From Siccirubricoccus deserti (GTDB lineage Bacteria; Pseudomonadota; Alphaproteobacteria; Acetobacterales; Acetobacteraceae): DNA of 53,037 nucleotides. Below, in pieces: positions 25,712 through 33,255 of this stretch. The DNA is taken from positions 1 through 53,037 of the forward strand of contig NZ_JACOMF010000036.1 in NCBI RefSeq assembly GCF_014283215.1, read 5' to 3'. The notes beneath the pieces were generated by a model, which ran no database searches, had not been told where the DNA came from, and was given only the letters and a program-made list of their open reading frames with translations. A program made the translations under genes and the position numbers. The first letter of the stretch is position 1, and each line of letters opens with the position of its first letter.

Positions 25712-26863
25712 ATGACGATCACCGCCTTGCTCATGGCCGCCGGCCGTGGCCTGCGCTTCGGGGCCGAAAGCCCGAAGCAGTACCTGCCGCTCGCCGGCCG
25801 CCCGGTGCTGCGCCATGCCGCCGAGGCCCTGTTGGCCGGCGGTGCGGTCACCACCATCCAGCCGGTCTGCGCCGCCGGGGAGGAAGCCCGGGTGGCCGCG
25901 ATCCTGGAGGGCCTCCCTGCCCTGCCCCCGGTCGCTGGCGGCGAGACCCGCCAGGCCAGCGTCCGCGCCGGGCTGGAGGCGCTGGCCGGCCGGTCCACCC
26001 CACCCGCGGTGGTGCTGGTGCATGACGCCGCCCGGCCGGTGGTGCCGCCCGGCACCATCGCAGCGCTGCTCGCCGCGCTGGAACGCGCCCCCGGCGCCAT
26101 CCCTGCCCAGCCGGTGGCGGATACGCTGAAGCGCGCCGCGGATGGGGTGATCGGCGAGACGGTGCCGCGTGCCGGCCTCTATCGCGCCCAGACACCGCAG
26201 GCCTTCCGCTTCGCGCCGCTGCTGGCCGCCCATCGCGCCGCCACCGCCGAGGCGACGGACGACGCGCAGCTGCTGGAGCTGGCCGGCGCCGCCGTGGCGC
26301 TGGTGCCCGGCGCCGAGACCAATGTGAAGATCACCTTCCCGGAGGATCTGGACCGGGTGGAGGCCCTGCTGATGGCGCGCCTGATTCCCCGCGTGGGCAC
26401 CGGCTTCGACGTCCACCGCATCGAGGCCGGGCGGCCGATGGTGCTGTGCGGCGTGACGGTGCCCTGCGACTTCGGCCTGGAGGGCCATTCCGACGCCGAT
26501 GTCGGCATCCATGCGCTGTGCGATGCGATCTATGGCGCGCTGGCGGAAGGCGACATCGGCCGCTGGTTCCCGCCGTCCGAGATGAAGTGGAAGGATGCCG
26601 ACAGCGCGCAATTCCTCCGCCATGCCGCAGGGCGGATCGCCGTGCGGGGCGGCATCCTGGCCAATGCCGATGTCACCCTGCTGTGCGAGCGACCACGCAT
26701 CGGCCCGCACCGCGATGCCATGCAGGCGCGGCTGGCCGAGTTGCTGGGGGTGGAGCCTGGCCGGATCGGGGTGAAGGCAACGACCACCGAGCGCCTCGGC
26801 TTCACCGGCCGCGGCGAAGGCATCGCGGCGCAGGCCGCCGCGATGCTGCTGTTGCCGGGCTAG
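25712..26863 (+). CDS. ispDF: Bifunctional IspD/IspF (MEP cytidylyltransferase / MECDP synthase)
   Basis: The 383-residue fusion carries two steps of the non-mevalonate isoprenoid pathway. Residues 1-220 are IspD (A-A-G-R-G-L-R-F-G, then P-K-Q-Y-L-P-L, and V-H-D-A-A-R-P-V-V), which transfers CMP to methylerythritol 4-phosphate. Residues about 226-383 are IspF (G-T-G-F-D-V-H metal site, G-H-S-D-A-D-V, and [10 protein letters not shown]), which cyclises the diphosphocytidyl intermediate. The IspE step between them is encoded elsewhere. Fused ispDF is common in alphaproteobacteria. It is divergent from dusB across 151 bp, which must hold both promoters. Confidence 0.96.
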   Translation: MTITALLMAAGRGLRFGAESPKQYLPLAGRPVLRHAAEALLAGGAVTTIQPVCAAGEEARVAAILEGLPALPPVAGGETRQASVRAGLEALAGRSTPPAVVLVHDAARPVVPPGTIAALLAALERAPGAIPAQPVADTLKRAADGVIGETVPRAGLYRAQTPQAFRFAPLLAAHRAATAEATDDAQLLELAGAAVALVPGAETNVKITFPEDLDRVEALLMARLIPRVGTGFDVHRIEAGRPMVLCGVTVPCDFGLEGHSDADVGIHALCDAIYGALAEGDIGRWFPPSEMKWKDADSAQFLRHAAGRIAVRGGILANADVTLLCERPRIGPHRDAMQARLAELLGVEPGRIGVKATTTERLGFTGRGEGIAAQAAAMLLLPG

Positions 26864-26864
26864 G

Positions 26865-26907
26865 GCGGATCGATGCTCCGGGGCGTTCATGCCTCGCCGC
26901 GATCCGC
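26865..26907. terminator. Inverted repeat between convergent ispDF and a Bug-receptor gene
   Basis: GCGGATCG (26865-26872) and CGATCCGC (26900-26907) pair perfectly over 8 bp across 27 nt. The whole structure fits in the 45-bp gap between the two stop codons. It is a plausible bidirectional transcription end, though without T tracts. Confidence 0.45.
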
Positions 26908-26908
26908 G

Positions 26909-27904
26909 CTAATCCACCCGCGCGCCTGACACCTTCACAAGCTCCGCGAACAGCGCATCCTGCTGGCCACGGAAGCTGGCGAAATCCTCCGGCGTGGTCC
27001 ACCAGGCGGTCGCCGCATTGTCGTCGAAGATGCGCAGCAGATCCTCGCTCTCCAGCGCCCGCTTGGTGAGCCCCGAGAGCCGGTTCACCACCGGCAGCGG
27101 CAGCCCGGCCGGCCCGACCAGGCCTCCCCAGGAGGTGACCTCGAAGCCGGGATAGAACTCCATCATCGTGGGAACATCCGGCAATGCCTTGCTGCGGGTG
27201 GCGCCGGTCACCGCCAGCGGGCGCAGCCTCTTGTCGCGCACGGCGCCGATCGCCGTCGGGATGTTGTCGAACATCAGCTGGATCCGCCCGCCCATCAGAT
27301 CGACCATCGCCGGTGCCCCGCCGCGATAGGGCGCGTGGATGATGTCGAGCCCGGCGCGCTGCTTGAACCACTCCATGGTCAGATGCGGCGTGGTGCCGGA
27401 GCCGCCGGAGCCATAGACGTAGCGGCCCGGCCGGCTGCGGATCAGCGACACCAGCTCCGGTACGCTGCGAACCGGCAGGTCATTGTTGCAGAACAGCAGG
27501 TTGGGCACCTGCCAGATGCCGGAGACGTAGGTGAAGTCGCGCGCCGGGTCATAGGGCAGGCTCGGGTAGAGCGAGGGCGCCACCGCCAGCGAGGCGACGC
27601 TGCCGAGGCCGAGGGTGTAGCCATCCGGCACCGCCTTGGCGATCGCCGCCTGGCCCACCGTGCCGCCGGCGCCGGCCCGGTTCTCGACGACGAATTGCTG
27701 GCCGGCGAGCTCGCTCATCTTGGCGCAATAGGCGCGCGAGAGGATGTCGGTGGCACCGCCCGGGACGAAGAGGTTGATGTAGCGGACGGTCTGCTGCGGA
27801 TAGCCGGATTGGGCCTGCGCGGCGGTGGACAGCACCGCGACGCCTGCCCCATGCAGTATTACGCGCCGCGGCACAAGCCGGGCGCGTCCAACGGAACGGA
27901 ACAT
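26909..27904 (-). CDS. Bug-family (tripartite tricarboxylate transporter) periplasmic receptor
   Basis: The 331-residue periplasmic binding protein has a signal peptide ending near A-Q-A-Q at residue 33. The TctC/Bug fold is clear from the strand motif Y-I-N-L-F-V-P-G-G-A-T-D, then V-V-E-N-R-A-G-A-G-G, and H-A-P-Y-R-G-G-A-P-A. Members bind small carboxylates or amides and normally hand them to TctA/TctB permeases or signal their presence. No tctA or tctB is nearby, so this is an orphan receptor with unknown ligand. ATG at 27904 has GGGAGG 7 nt upstream. It lies 98 bp downstream of cutA on the same strand. Confidence 0.9.
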   Translation of the reverse strand: MFRSVGRARLVPRRVILHGAGVAVLSTAAQAQSGYPQQTVRYINLFVPGGATDILSRAYCAKMSELAGQQFVVENRAGAGGTVGQAAIAKAVPDGYTLGLGSVASLAVAPSLYPSLPYDPARDFTYVSGIWQVPNLLFCNNDLPVRSVPELVSLIRSRPGRYVYGSGGSGTTPHLTMEWFKQRAGLDIIHAPYRGGAPAMVDLMGGRIQLMFDNIPTAIGAVRDKRLRPLAVTGATRSKALPDVPTMMEFYPGFEVTSWGGLVGPAGLPLPVVNRLSGLTKRALESEDLLRIFDDNAATAWWTTPEDFASFRGQQDALFAELVKVSGARVD

Positions 27905-28002
27905 GGGTAGCCTCCCTGCCCGGCTCTTTGGCGGCCGGGTGGCGACCGCATACGTCAGGCCGGAGGGGAGTGGCGCTCACCTTGCCGTGCGCGGCATTGG
28001 CC

Positions 28003-28341
28003 TCAGGAGGGCTTTGTGGACTCCCGCACCCAGGCGAGGAAGTCGGCATCCCCGACCACCGCCGGCAGGGCAAGGATCGCCGGCGTGGTGTAGCTGTGCA
28101 GCGTGCGAATGCGGGCGCGCAGCGCCTCGAACCGTGCCGCCGTGGTCTTGGCGACGAAGGCCGCTTCCGCTGCCTCCTCCACCCTGCCCTCCCAACGGTA
28201 GATCGCAGTGTGGCCAGGCAGGATATTGGCGCAGGCGGCCAGCCCTTCCTCGACCAGCACACGGCCGATCCGCCGCGCCTCGGCCGTGTCGGCCGCCGTC
28301 ACATAGACCCAAAGGACATCATCGCCCATTTGCCGACCCAT
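28003..28341 (-). CDS. cutA: Divalent cation tolerance protein CutA
   Basis: The 112-residue protein is a member of the trimeric, PII-like CutA1 family, linked to copper tolerance and possibly signalling; its biochemical role is unsettled. The core is recognisable from V-Y-V-T-A-A-D-T, then L-A-A-C-A-N-I-L-P-G and Y-R-W-E-G-R-V, with the family's conserved cysteine and the V-x-K-T-T stretch. The start may be ATG 28341 or the internal ATG at 28329 (M-G-D-D-V-L-W); neither has a good Shine-Dalgarno. It lies 66 bp behind the thiolase gene, with a double hairpin in the gap. Confidence 0.9.
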   Translation of the reverse strand: MGRQMGDDVLWVYVTAADTAEARRIGRVLVEEGLAACANILPGHTAIYRWEGRVEEAAEAAFVAKTTAARFEALRARIRTLHSYTTPAILALPAVVGDADFLAWVRESTKPS

Positions 28342-28347
28342 GGGATT

Positions 28348-28400
28348 CAGGGGCCTTCGGCCCCTGGCGGAGGGGGACCGGGGAAGGCAGTGCCTTCCCT
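28348..28400. repeat. Compound GC hairpin element behind the thiolase gene, copy 2
   Basis: Hairpin one is CAGGGGCC / GGCCCCTG with loop TTC (28348-28366). After GGCGG and a short spacer comes hairpin two, GGGAAGGC / GCCTTCCC with loop AGT (28381-28399). The second stem is almost identical to the one behind ntrX, and the double layout matches 32973-33020. It lies directly after the thiolase stop in the direction of transcription. Confidence 0.65.
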
Positions 28401-28407
28401 GGAAAGG

Positions 28408-29598
28408 TCACGCCCGCTCCAGGATCGACACGTAATTGGCGACCGCCGCGCCGCCCATGTTGAAGATGCCGCCGACATCGGCCTTCGGCAGCTGCATCGC
28501 CCCCGCCGTGCCGGTGAGCTGCATCGCCGTCAGCACATGCATGGAAATGCCGGTGGCGCCGATCGGGTGGCCCTTCGACTTCAGCCCGCCGGAGCGGTTG
28601 ACCGGCAGCCTTCCATCCGCCGCGGTCCAGCCCTCCAGCGCCGCCCGCGCTCCCTGGCCTTCCGGCGTCAGCCCCATCGCCTCGTATTCCAGCAGCTCGG
28701 CGATGGTGAAGCAGTCATGCGTCTCGACGAAGGAGAGGTCGGTCACGGCACCAAGCCCGGCCTGGTCGAGAGCGCGCTTCCAGGCCTCACGCGGGCCCTC
28801 GAAGCGGATGATGTCGCGGGCGGCGATCGGCAGATGGTCGTTCACCTGCACCGCCGCGCGGAAGCGGACCGCCTTCTGCATCGCCTTCGCCGTCTCGGCA
28901 TCGGTGATCACCAGCGCCGCGGCGCCGTCCGAGACCAGGCTGCAATCGGTGCGCTTCAGCGGCGGGGCGACGAAGGGGTTCTTCTCGCTCTCGGCGCGGC
29001 AGAAGGCGTAGCCCAGGTCCTTGCGCATCTGCGCCCAGGGGTTGTCGACGCCATTCTTGTGATTCTTCGCGGCGATCGCCGCCAGCGCATCGGACTGGTC
29101 GCCATGGCGCTGGAAATAGCTCTCGGCGATGCGGCCGAAGACGCCGGCGAAGCCGCCCTGGATGTCCTGCTCGGTCTTGCGGTAGCTGGCGTTCAGCAGG
29201 ATCTCGCCGACCTGGGCGCCCGGCGTCGCGGTCATCTTCTCGGCGCCGAGGACGAGGGCGAAGCGACCGCGCTTCGCCGCCAGGAAATCCAGGGCGCCAT
29301 GGATCGCGGCGGTGCCGGTGGCGCAGGCGTTCTCGTAGCGGGTGATCGGCTTGAACCGCAGTTCCGGCACACTCTGCAGGATCAGCGAGGAGGGAAAGCC
29401 CTGGTTGGTGAAGCCCTCGCCGAAGACGCCGACGAAGCCGGCGTCGATCTCGGCGGGGGTGATCCCGGCATCCTCGATGGCGGCGCGGCCAACGCGGGCC
29501 AAAAGGGATTCCAGATCAGGCTCCTCCAGCCGGCCGAAGGGCGTATGTGCCCAGCCGATGATGCAGGCTTCCGGCGCCGCCACGGTGGTCTCGGGCAT
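28408..29598 (-). CDS. Thiolase, SCP2-type acetyl-CoA acyltransferase family
   Basis: The 396-residue thiolase-fold protein has the nucleophilic cysteine in E-N-A-C-A-T-G-T-A-A (about residue 90), H-D-C-F near 290 and G-H-P-I-G-A-T-G near 345. The second catalytic cysteine of classical thiolases (C-x-G-G-G near the end) is absent: the segment reads F-N-M-G-G-A-A. The H-D-C-F signature and this loss are typical of the SCP2/sterol-carrier-type subfamily, which cleaves or forms beta-ketoacyl-CoA. ATG at 29598 follows a strong GGAGGAGGA. It is divergently transcribed from the acyl-CoA carboxyltransferase gene 107 bp away, suggesting shared regulation in an acyl-CoA route. Confidence 0.9.
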   Translation of the reverse strand: MPETTVAAPEACIIGWAHTPFGRLEEPDLESLLARVGRAAIEDAGITPAEIDAGFVGVFGEGFTNQGFPSSLILQSVPELRFKPITRYENACATGTAAIHGALDFLAAKRGRFALVLGAEKMTATPGAQVGEILLNASYRKTEQDIQGGFAGVFGRIAESYFQRHGDQSDALAAIAAKNHKNGVDNPWAQMRKDLGYAFCRAESEKNPFVAPPLKRTDCSLVSDGAAALVITDAETAKAMQKAVRFRAAVQVNDHLPIAARDIIRFEGPREAWKRALDQAGLGAVTDLSFVETHDCFTIAELLEYEAMGLTPEGQGARAALEGWTAADGRLPVNRSGGLKSKGHPIGATGISMHVLTAMQLTGTAGAMQLPKADVGGIFNMGGAAVANYVSILERA

Positions 29599-29693
29599 GG
29601 GGGTCCTCCTCCGCTTCTGGCCCGGAAGATAGGCAGCCGGGCCGCGCCCGGCTACCGTCCTGCGCCGCCCCGTGCTTCCCTGGCCGCAAAGCT

Positions 29694-29698
29694 GGAGG
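29694..29698 (+). promoter_or_regulatory. Ribosome binding site choosing the carboxyltransferase start
   Basis: GGAGG lies 7 nt before the ATG at 29706 and only 1 nt before the earlier ATG at 29700. The spacing favours 29706. Confidence 0.6.
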
Positions 29699-29705
29699 AA
29701 TGGCA

Positions 29706-31265
29706 ATGAGCTGGCAGCCCGAACTGGATGAATTGCGCGCCCGCGAGGCAATGGCCAAGGCGATGGGTGGGCCGGAGAAGGTGGCGCGTCAGCACGCCGG
29801 CGGGCGGCTGACGGTGCGGGAACGGATCGATGCCATGCTCGATGCGCATTCCTTTCACGAGATCGGCGCCATCGCCGGCAAGGCCAGCTACGGTCCAGAC
29901 GGCAGGCTGCTGGAATTCACCCCCTCCAACTGCGTGATGGGGCGCGGCCGGGTGGATGGAAGGCCGGTGGTGATCGTCGGCGATGATTTCACCGTCCGTG
30001 GCGGCAGCGCCGACGCCACTATTCGCGAGAAGCCGATCATGGCGGAGCGCATGGCGGCCGAGCTTCGCCTGCCGATCATCCGCATCATCGAAGGCTCGGG
30101 CGGCGGCGGCTCGGTCAAGACCATCGAGACCACGGGCCGCGCCAACCTGCCGGGCGGCGTCGGCGGCACCTGGCTCTATCACCACACCGGCGACAATCTC
30201 TCCCGCGTGCCGGTGGTCGCGCTCGGCCTCGGCTCGGTGGCCGGGCTCGGCGCGGCTCGCCTCGCCGCCTCGCATTTCTCGGTGATGACGAAGGAGACCT
30301 CGGCGATGTTCGTCGCCGGGCCGCCGGTGGTGAATGCGCTCGGCAACAACCTTTCTAAGGCCGAGCTTGGCGGTTGGGAGATCCAGTGCAAGGCCGGCGC
30401 CGTCGACCATGCCGTGGACAGCGAGGAGGAGGCCTTCGAGGCGGCGCGGCGGTTCCTCTCCTACCTGCCTGGCTCGGTCTTCGAACTGCCGCGGCGATTG
30501 CCGTCCGAAGATGATGCGATGCGCAGCGACGAGAGCTGGCTGTCCGTCATTCCGCGCAGTCTCAGAACGCCCTACCGCGCCCGCGCGGTGATGGAGGGGC
30601 TGATGGACCGCGGCTCGGTGTTCGAGATGGGGCGCTACTTCGGCCGCTCCGTCATCACCGCCTTCGCCCGGCTGGACGGCATGCCGGTGGCGGTGATCGC
30701 CGGCGACCCGATGTTCTACGCCGGCTCCTGGACCGCGGACGCCTGCGCGAAGATCATCCGCTTCGTCGATTTGGCGGAGACCTTCCACCTGCCGGTGGTG
30801 CATCTGATGGACTGCCCGGGCTTCATGATCGGGCTGGAGGCGGAGCAGCGCGCCACCATTCGCTGGGGCGTGCGCGCCATGGCGGCGATCAACCAATGCA
30901 CCGTGCCCTGGTGCACCGTGGTGCTGCGCAATGCCTTCGGCGTCGCCGGCGCCATCCACCAGCCGGCCGGGCGCTACACCATGCGCTACGCCTGGCCCTC
31001 CGCGCGCTGGGGTAGCCTGCCGCTGGAGGGGGGGATCGAGGCGGCCTACCGCGCCGATCTCGACGCCGCCAAGGACCGCGCCGCGACGCTCGCCGAAATC
31101 GAGACCCGGCTGCAGCAGCTGCGCAGTCCGCTGCGGACGGCCGAGGCGTTCTGGGCGGAGGAGATCATCGACCCGCGGCAGACCCGCCGGCTGCTCTGCG
31201 AGTTCTCGGCGCTGGCGGAGCGGGTTCTGGAGCCGGGCCAGCGGTCGCACGGCATGCGGCCGTAA
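29706..31265 (+). CDS. Acyl-CoA carboxylase carboxyltransferase subunit (propionyl/methylcrotonyl-CoA carboxylase beta-like)
   Basis: The 519-residue protein consists of two crotonase-like carboxyltransferase domains. The N-terminal half has R-L-T-V-R-E-R-I-D, then D-F-T-V-R-G-G-S and E-G-S-G-G-G-G-S-V; the C-terminal half has D-C-P-G-F-M-I-G and G-A-I-H-Q-P-A-G-R. Such subunits move CO2 from biotin to an acyl-CoA. No biotin carboxylase or biotin carrier gene is present nearby, so the partner must be encoded elsewhere or this belongs to an atypical subgroup; the acyl substrate cannot be fixed. It is paired head-to-head with the thiolase gene. Confidence 0.88.
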   Translation: MSWQPELDELRAREAMAKAMGGPEKVARQHAGGRLTVRERIDAMLDAHSFHEIGAIAGKASYGPDGRLLEFTPSNCVMGRGRVDGRPVVIVGDDFTVRGGSADATIREKPIMAERMAAELRLPIIRIIEGSGGGGSVKTIETTGRANLPGGVGGTWLYHHTGDNLSRVPVVALGLGSVAGLGAARLAASHFSVMTKETSAMFVAGPPVVNALGNNLSKAELGGWEIQCKAGAVDHAVDSEEEAFEAARRFLSYLPGSVFELPRRLPSEDDAMRSDESWLSVIPRSLRTPYRARAVMEGLMDRGSVFEMGRYFGRSVITAFARLDGMPVAVIAGDPMFYAGSWTADACAKIIRFVDLAETFHLPVVHLMDCPGFMIGLEAEQRATIRWGVRAMAAINQCTVPWCTVVLRNAFGVAGAIHQPAGRYTMRYAWPSARWGSLPLEGGIEAAYRADLDAAKDRAATLAEIETRLQQLRSPLRTAEAFWAEEIIDPRQTRRLLCEFSALAERVLEPGQRSHGMRP

Positions 31266-31529
31266 CGCGGCATCGGCGGGCGCGGCGGCCGGCATTCATG
31301 CGCCAGGCGAGATCCGGACGCCCGCTATTCCCGACATTCGATGACCGGCCCACGGCAGGGCGGTTGCCGTAGGGTTGTGGCGCGGGACGAGGCCCGCGCC
31401 ACCCCCCGGCACGCCGCCAAGGGCGCCGCACCGCCGCCGCCCCACGCCCTCTCGCGGCCATGGCCGCGTCACCTCCGCGGCCAATCGCCTATCCCGGCCG
31501 GGATGTCCGAACAGTACAGAGGAAACACC
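31266..31529. other. Gap with an 8-bp GC hairpin, no gene seen
   Basis: These 264 bp separate the carboxyltransferase from the next receptor gene. The clearest structure is GGCGCGGG / CCCGCGCC at 31379-31400 with a 6-nt loop, which may end the upstream transcript. A Shine-Dalgarno GAGGAAA stands before the ATG at 31530. Confidence 0.45.
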
Positions 31530-32771
31530 ATGTCAGTGCTACGTCGTCATCTGCTCGGCGCTGTGGGGGCCGGCGCGGTCCTGCCGCTGTCCGGGGGCCG
31601 CGCCCAGACCGGCAACCAGCCCATCCTCCGCATCGGCGTGATGAGCGATCAATCCGGCCCCTACAGTGGCGGCGCCGGCGCCACCTCCGTCGCCTGCACC
31701 CGCCAGGCGATCGAGGAATTCGCCGCCGCCAACCCCGGCATCCGGGCCGAGGTGCTGGTCGGCGATCATCAAAACAAGGCGGATGTCGGCTCCAACATCG
31801 CCCGGCAGTGGTTCGACCGCGACGGCGTGGATGTGATCCTCGACGTCTCCAATAGCGCGGTGGCGCTGGCGGTGCATGGCATCGCCCGGGAGAAGGACCG
31901 CATTCACCTCAACTCCTCCGCCGCCACCGCCGATCTGACCGGTCGCCTCTGCTCGCCCAACACCATCCACTGGACCTATGACACCTGGATGCTGGCCAAT
32001 GGCACCGGCAATGCGGTGGTGCGCACCGGCGGCGACAGCTGGTTCTTCATCGTTGCCAATTTCGCCTTCGGCCATGCGCTGGAACGCGACACGGCGGATG
32101 CGGTGCGCAAGGCTGGTGGCCGGGTACTTGGCCGCGCCGCGCATCCGGCGCCGGGCACCACGGATTTCTCCTCCTACCTGCTGCAGGCCCAGGCCAGCCG
32201 CGCCAAGGTGATCGGCCTGGCCCATGCCGGGGAGGATGGGGTCAACACCATCAAGCAGGCGGCCGAATTCGGCATCACCCGCAGTGGCCAGCAGCGGCTG
32301 GCGGCGCTGCTGCTCTACATCAACGATGTCCATGCCATCGGCCTGCCCACCGCCCAGGGGCTCCTGCTGACCGAAAGCTTCTATTGGGACCTGAACGACC
32401 GCACTCGCGCCTTTACCCAGCGGGTGCTGCCGAAGACCGGCGGACAGCGGCCGAATATGGCCCAGGCCGGCTGCTATTCGGCGACCATGCATTATTTGAA
32501 GGCCGCGGCGGGGATGGGCGTCGCCGAGGCAAAGCGCAGCGGCGCCGCCACCATCGCGCGGATGAAGGCAATGCCGACCGATGACGATGTCTTCGGCGCA
32601 GGCCGCATTCGCCCGGATGGCCGCAAGCTGCACCCGGTCTATTTGTTCCGGGTGAAGCGCCCGGAGGAAAGCCGTGGCCCCTGGGATTATTATGCGCTTC
32701 AGGCCACCACTGGCACCGAGGAAGCATTCCGGCCGGAGGCCGAAGGTGGCTGCGCGCTGGTCGCCGGCTGA
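31530..32771 (+). CDS. Peripla_BP_6 branched-chain-amino-acid-type ABC receptor (orphan)
   Basis: The 413-residue periplasmic binding protein has a signal with paired arginines (L-R-R-H-L-L-G) cleaved near G-R-A-Q. The LivJ-like fold shows I-G-V-M-S-D-Q-S-G-P-Y-S at the N-terminus and D-S-W-F-F-I-V-A-N-F-A-F-G-H in the middle. Related proteins bind Leu/Ile/Val, amides, aromatic acids or urea. No livHMGF permease or ATPase genes are adjacent. A close structural paralogue lies at 50638-51846, sharing the S-W-F-F-I and F-G-H segments and the W-D-L-(N/D)-(D/E) region. GAGGAAA precedes the ATG. It sits upstream of hyuA-hyuB, but a 484-bp gap makes co-transcription doubtful. Confidence 0.9.
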   Translation: MSVLRRHLLGAVGAGAVLPLSGGRAQTGNQPILRIGVMSDQSGPYSGGAGATSVACTRQAIEEFAAANPGIRAEVLVGDHQNKADVGSNIARQWFDRDGVDVILDVSNSAVALAVHGIAREKDRIHLNSSAATADLTGRLCSPNTIHWTYDTWMLANGTGNAVVRTGGDSWFFIVANFAFGHALERDTADAVRKAGGRVLGRAAHPAPGTTDFSSYLLQAQASRAKVIGLAHAGEDGVNTIKQAAEFGITRSGQQRLAALLLYINDVHAIGLPTAQGLLLTESFYWDLNDRTRAFTQRVLPKTGGQRPNMAQAGCYSATMHYLKAAAGMGVAEAKRSGAATIARMKAMPTDDDVFGAGRIRPDGRKLHPVYLFRVKRPEESRGPWDYYALQATTGTEEAFRPEAEGGCALVAG

Positions 32772-32972
32772 ACCGCTGGGGCCTGGCGCGGCTGGCGCGC
32801 CGGGCTCCGGCCTATTCCGCCCGGATCCCGGCGCCCTGAATCATTTTGAATTGGGAATTACTAATGTAAGCTCGGTGCTTTGCCTCCAGGCCCCCATCGG
32901 GGAGACGATCGCCCCCCTGGACCCGCCGTTATTTATGGGCGTGCCGTTCCAACAGCCGACTCACGGCAGGGT

Positions 32973-33020
32973 CCGGGGCCGAGCCTCGGCCCCGGCGGCG
33001 GCCTGGGGGCAGCGCCCCCA
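32973..33020. repeat. Compound GC hairpin element, copy 3
   Basis: Hairpin one is CCGGGGCCGA / TCGGCCCCGG with loop GCC (32973-32995), a 10-bp perfect stem. After GGCGG comes hairpin two, TGGGGGC / GCCCCCA with loop AGC (33004-33020). The order hairpin, GGCGG, hairpin with AG(C/T) loop repeats the arrangement at 28348-28400. Confidence 0.65.
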
Positions 33021-33080
33021 AAACTTTACGCCTTGGGGTTTCCATTCGACACTCCCGCTCGCCCTCGGGAAGTCCCCCGC

Positions 33081-33242
33081 ATGCACCGCCCTTCCCTTCT
33101 ATCCCTGCTCACGGCGCCCGGCGCCCGGGCGCAGCCGCGCCATCCCATCCGCATCCTGGTCGGCTCCGCCGCCGGGCACATCCGCCGCGACCGCGCCTGC
33201 TGGGCAGGCGTCGCCGCTGCGGGCAATATCCGCGCCGACTGA
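33081..33242 (+). pseudogene. Truncated Bug-family receptor remnant
   Basis: A 53-codon ORF begins with a credible signal peptide (M-H-R-P-S-L-L-S-L-L, cleavage after A-R-A-Q). It continues P-I-R-I-L-V-G-S-A-A-G, which is the first strand and loop of Bug receptors (compare P-L-R-L-V-I-P-W-P-P-G-G in the gene at 40815). Homology stops after about 33 residues and the frame ends 14 bp before hyuA. This looks like a deletion remnant of a receptor once encoded upstream of hyuAB. It could instead be a chance ORF. Confidence 0.45.
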
Positions 33243-33255
33243 ACAGGATTCCGCA

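Larger units (their letters stand above)
32772..33255. other. 484-bp gap before hyuA: AT-rich patch, hairpin element and a receptor remnant
   Basis: The gap holds an AT-rich patch at about 32838-32876 (possible promoter), a compound hairpin element at 32973-33020, and the truncated Bug-like ORF at 33081-33242. A Shine-Dalgarno AGGA precedes hyuA. Nothing else gene-like is visible. Confidence 0.55.

Noticed and set aside
29652-31295. 547-codon minus-strand open frame
   Set aside because: It is antisense to the acyl-CoA carboxyltransferase and has shadow-type composition.
33081-33242. Functional 53-residue secreted peptide
   Set aside because: The sequence breaks off in the middle of the Bug fold's first lobe, which fits a truncated receptor better than a designed small peptide.
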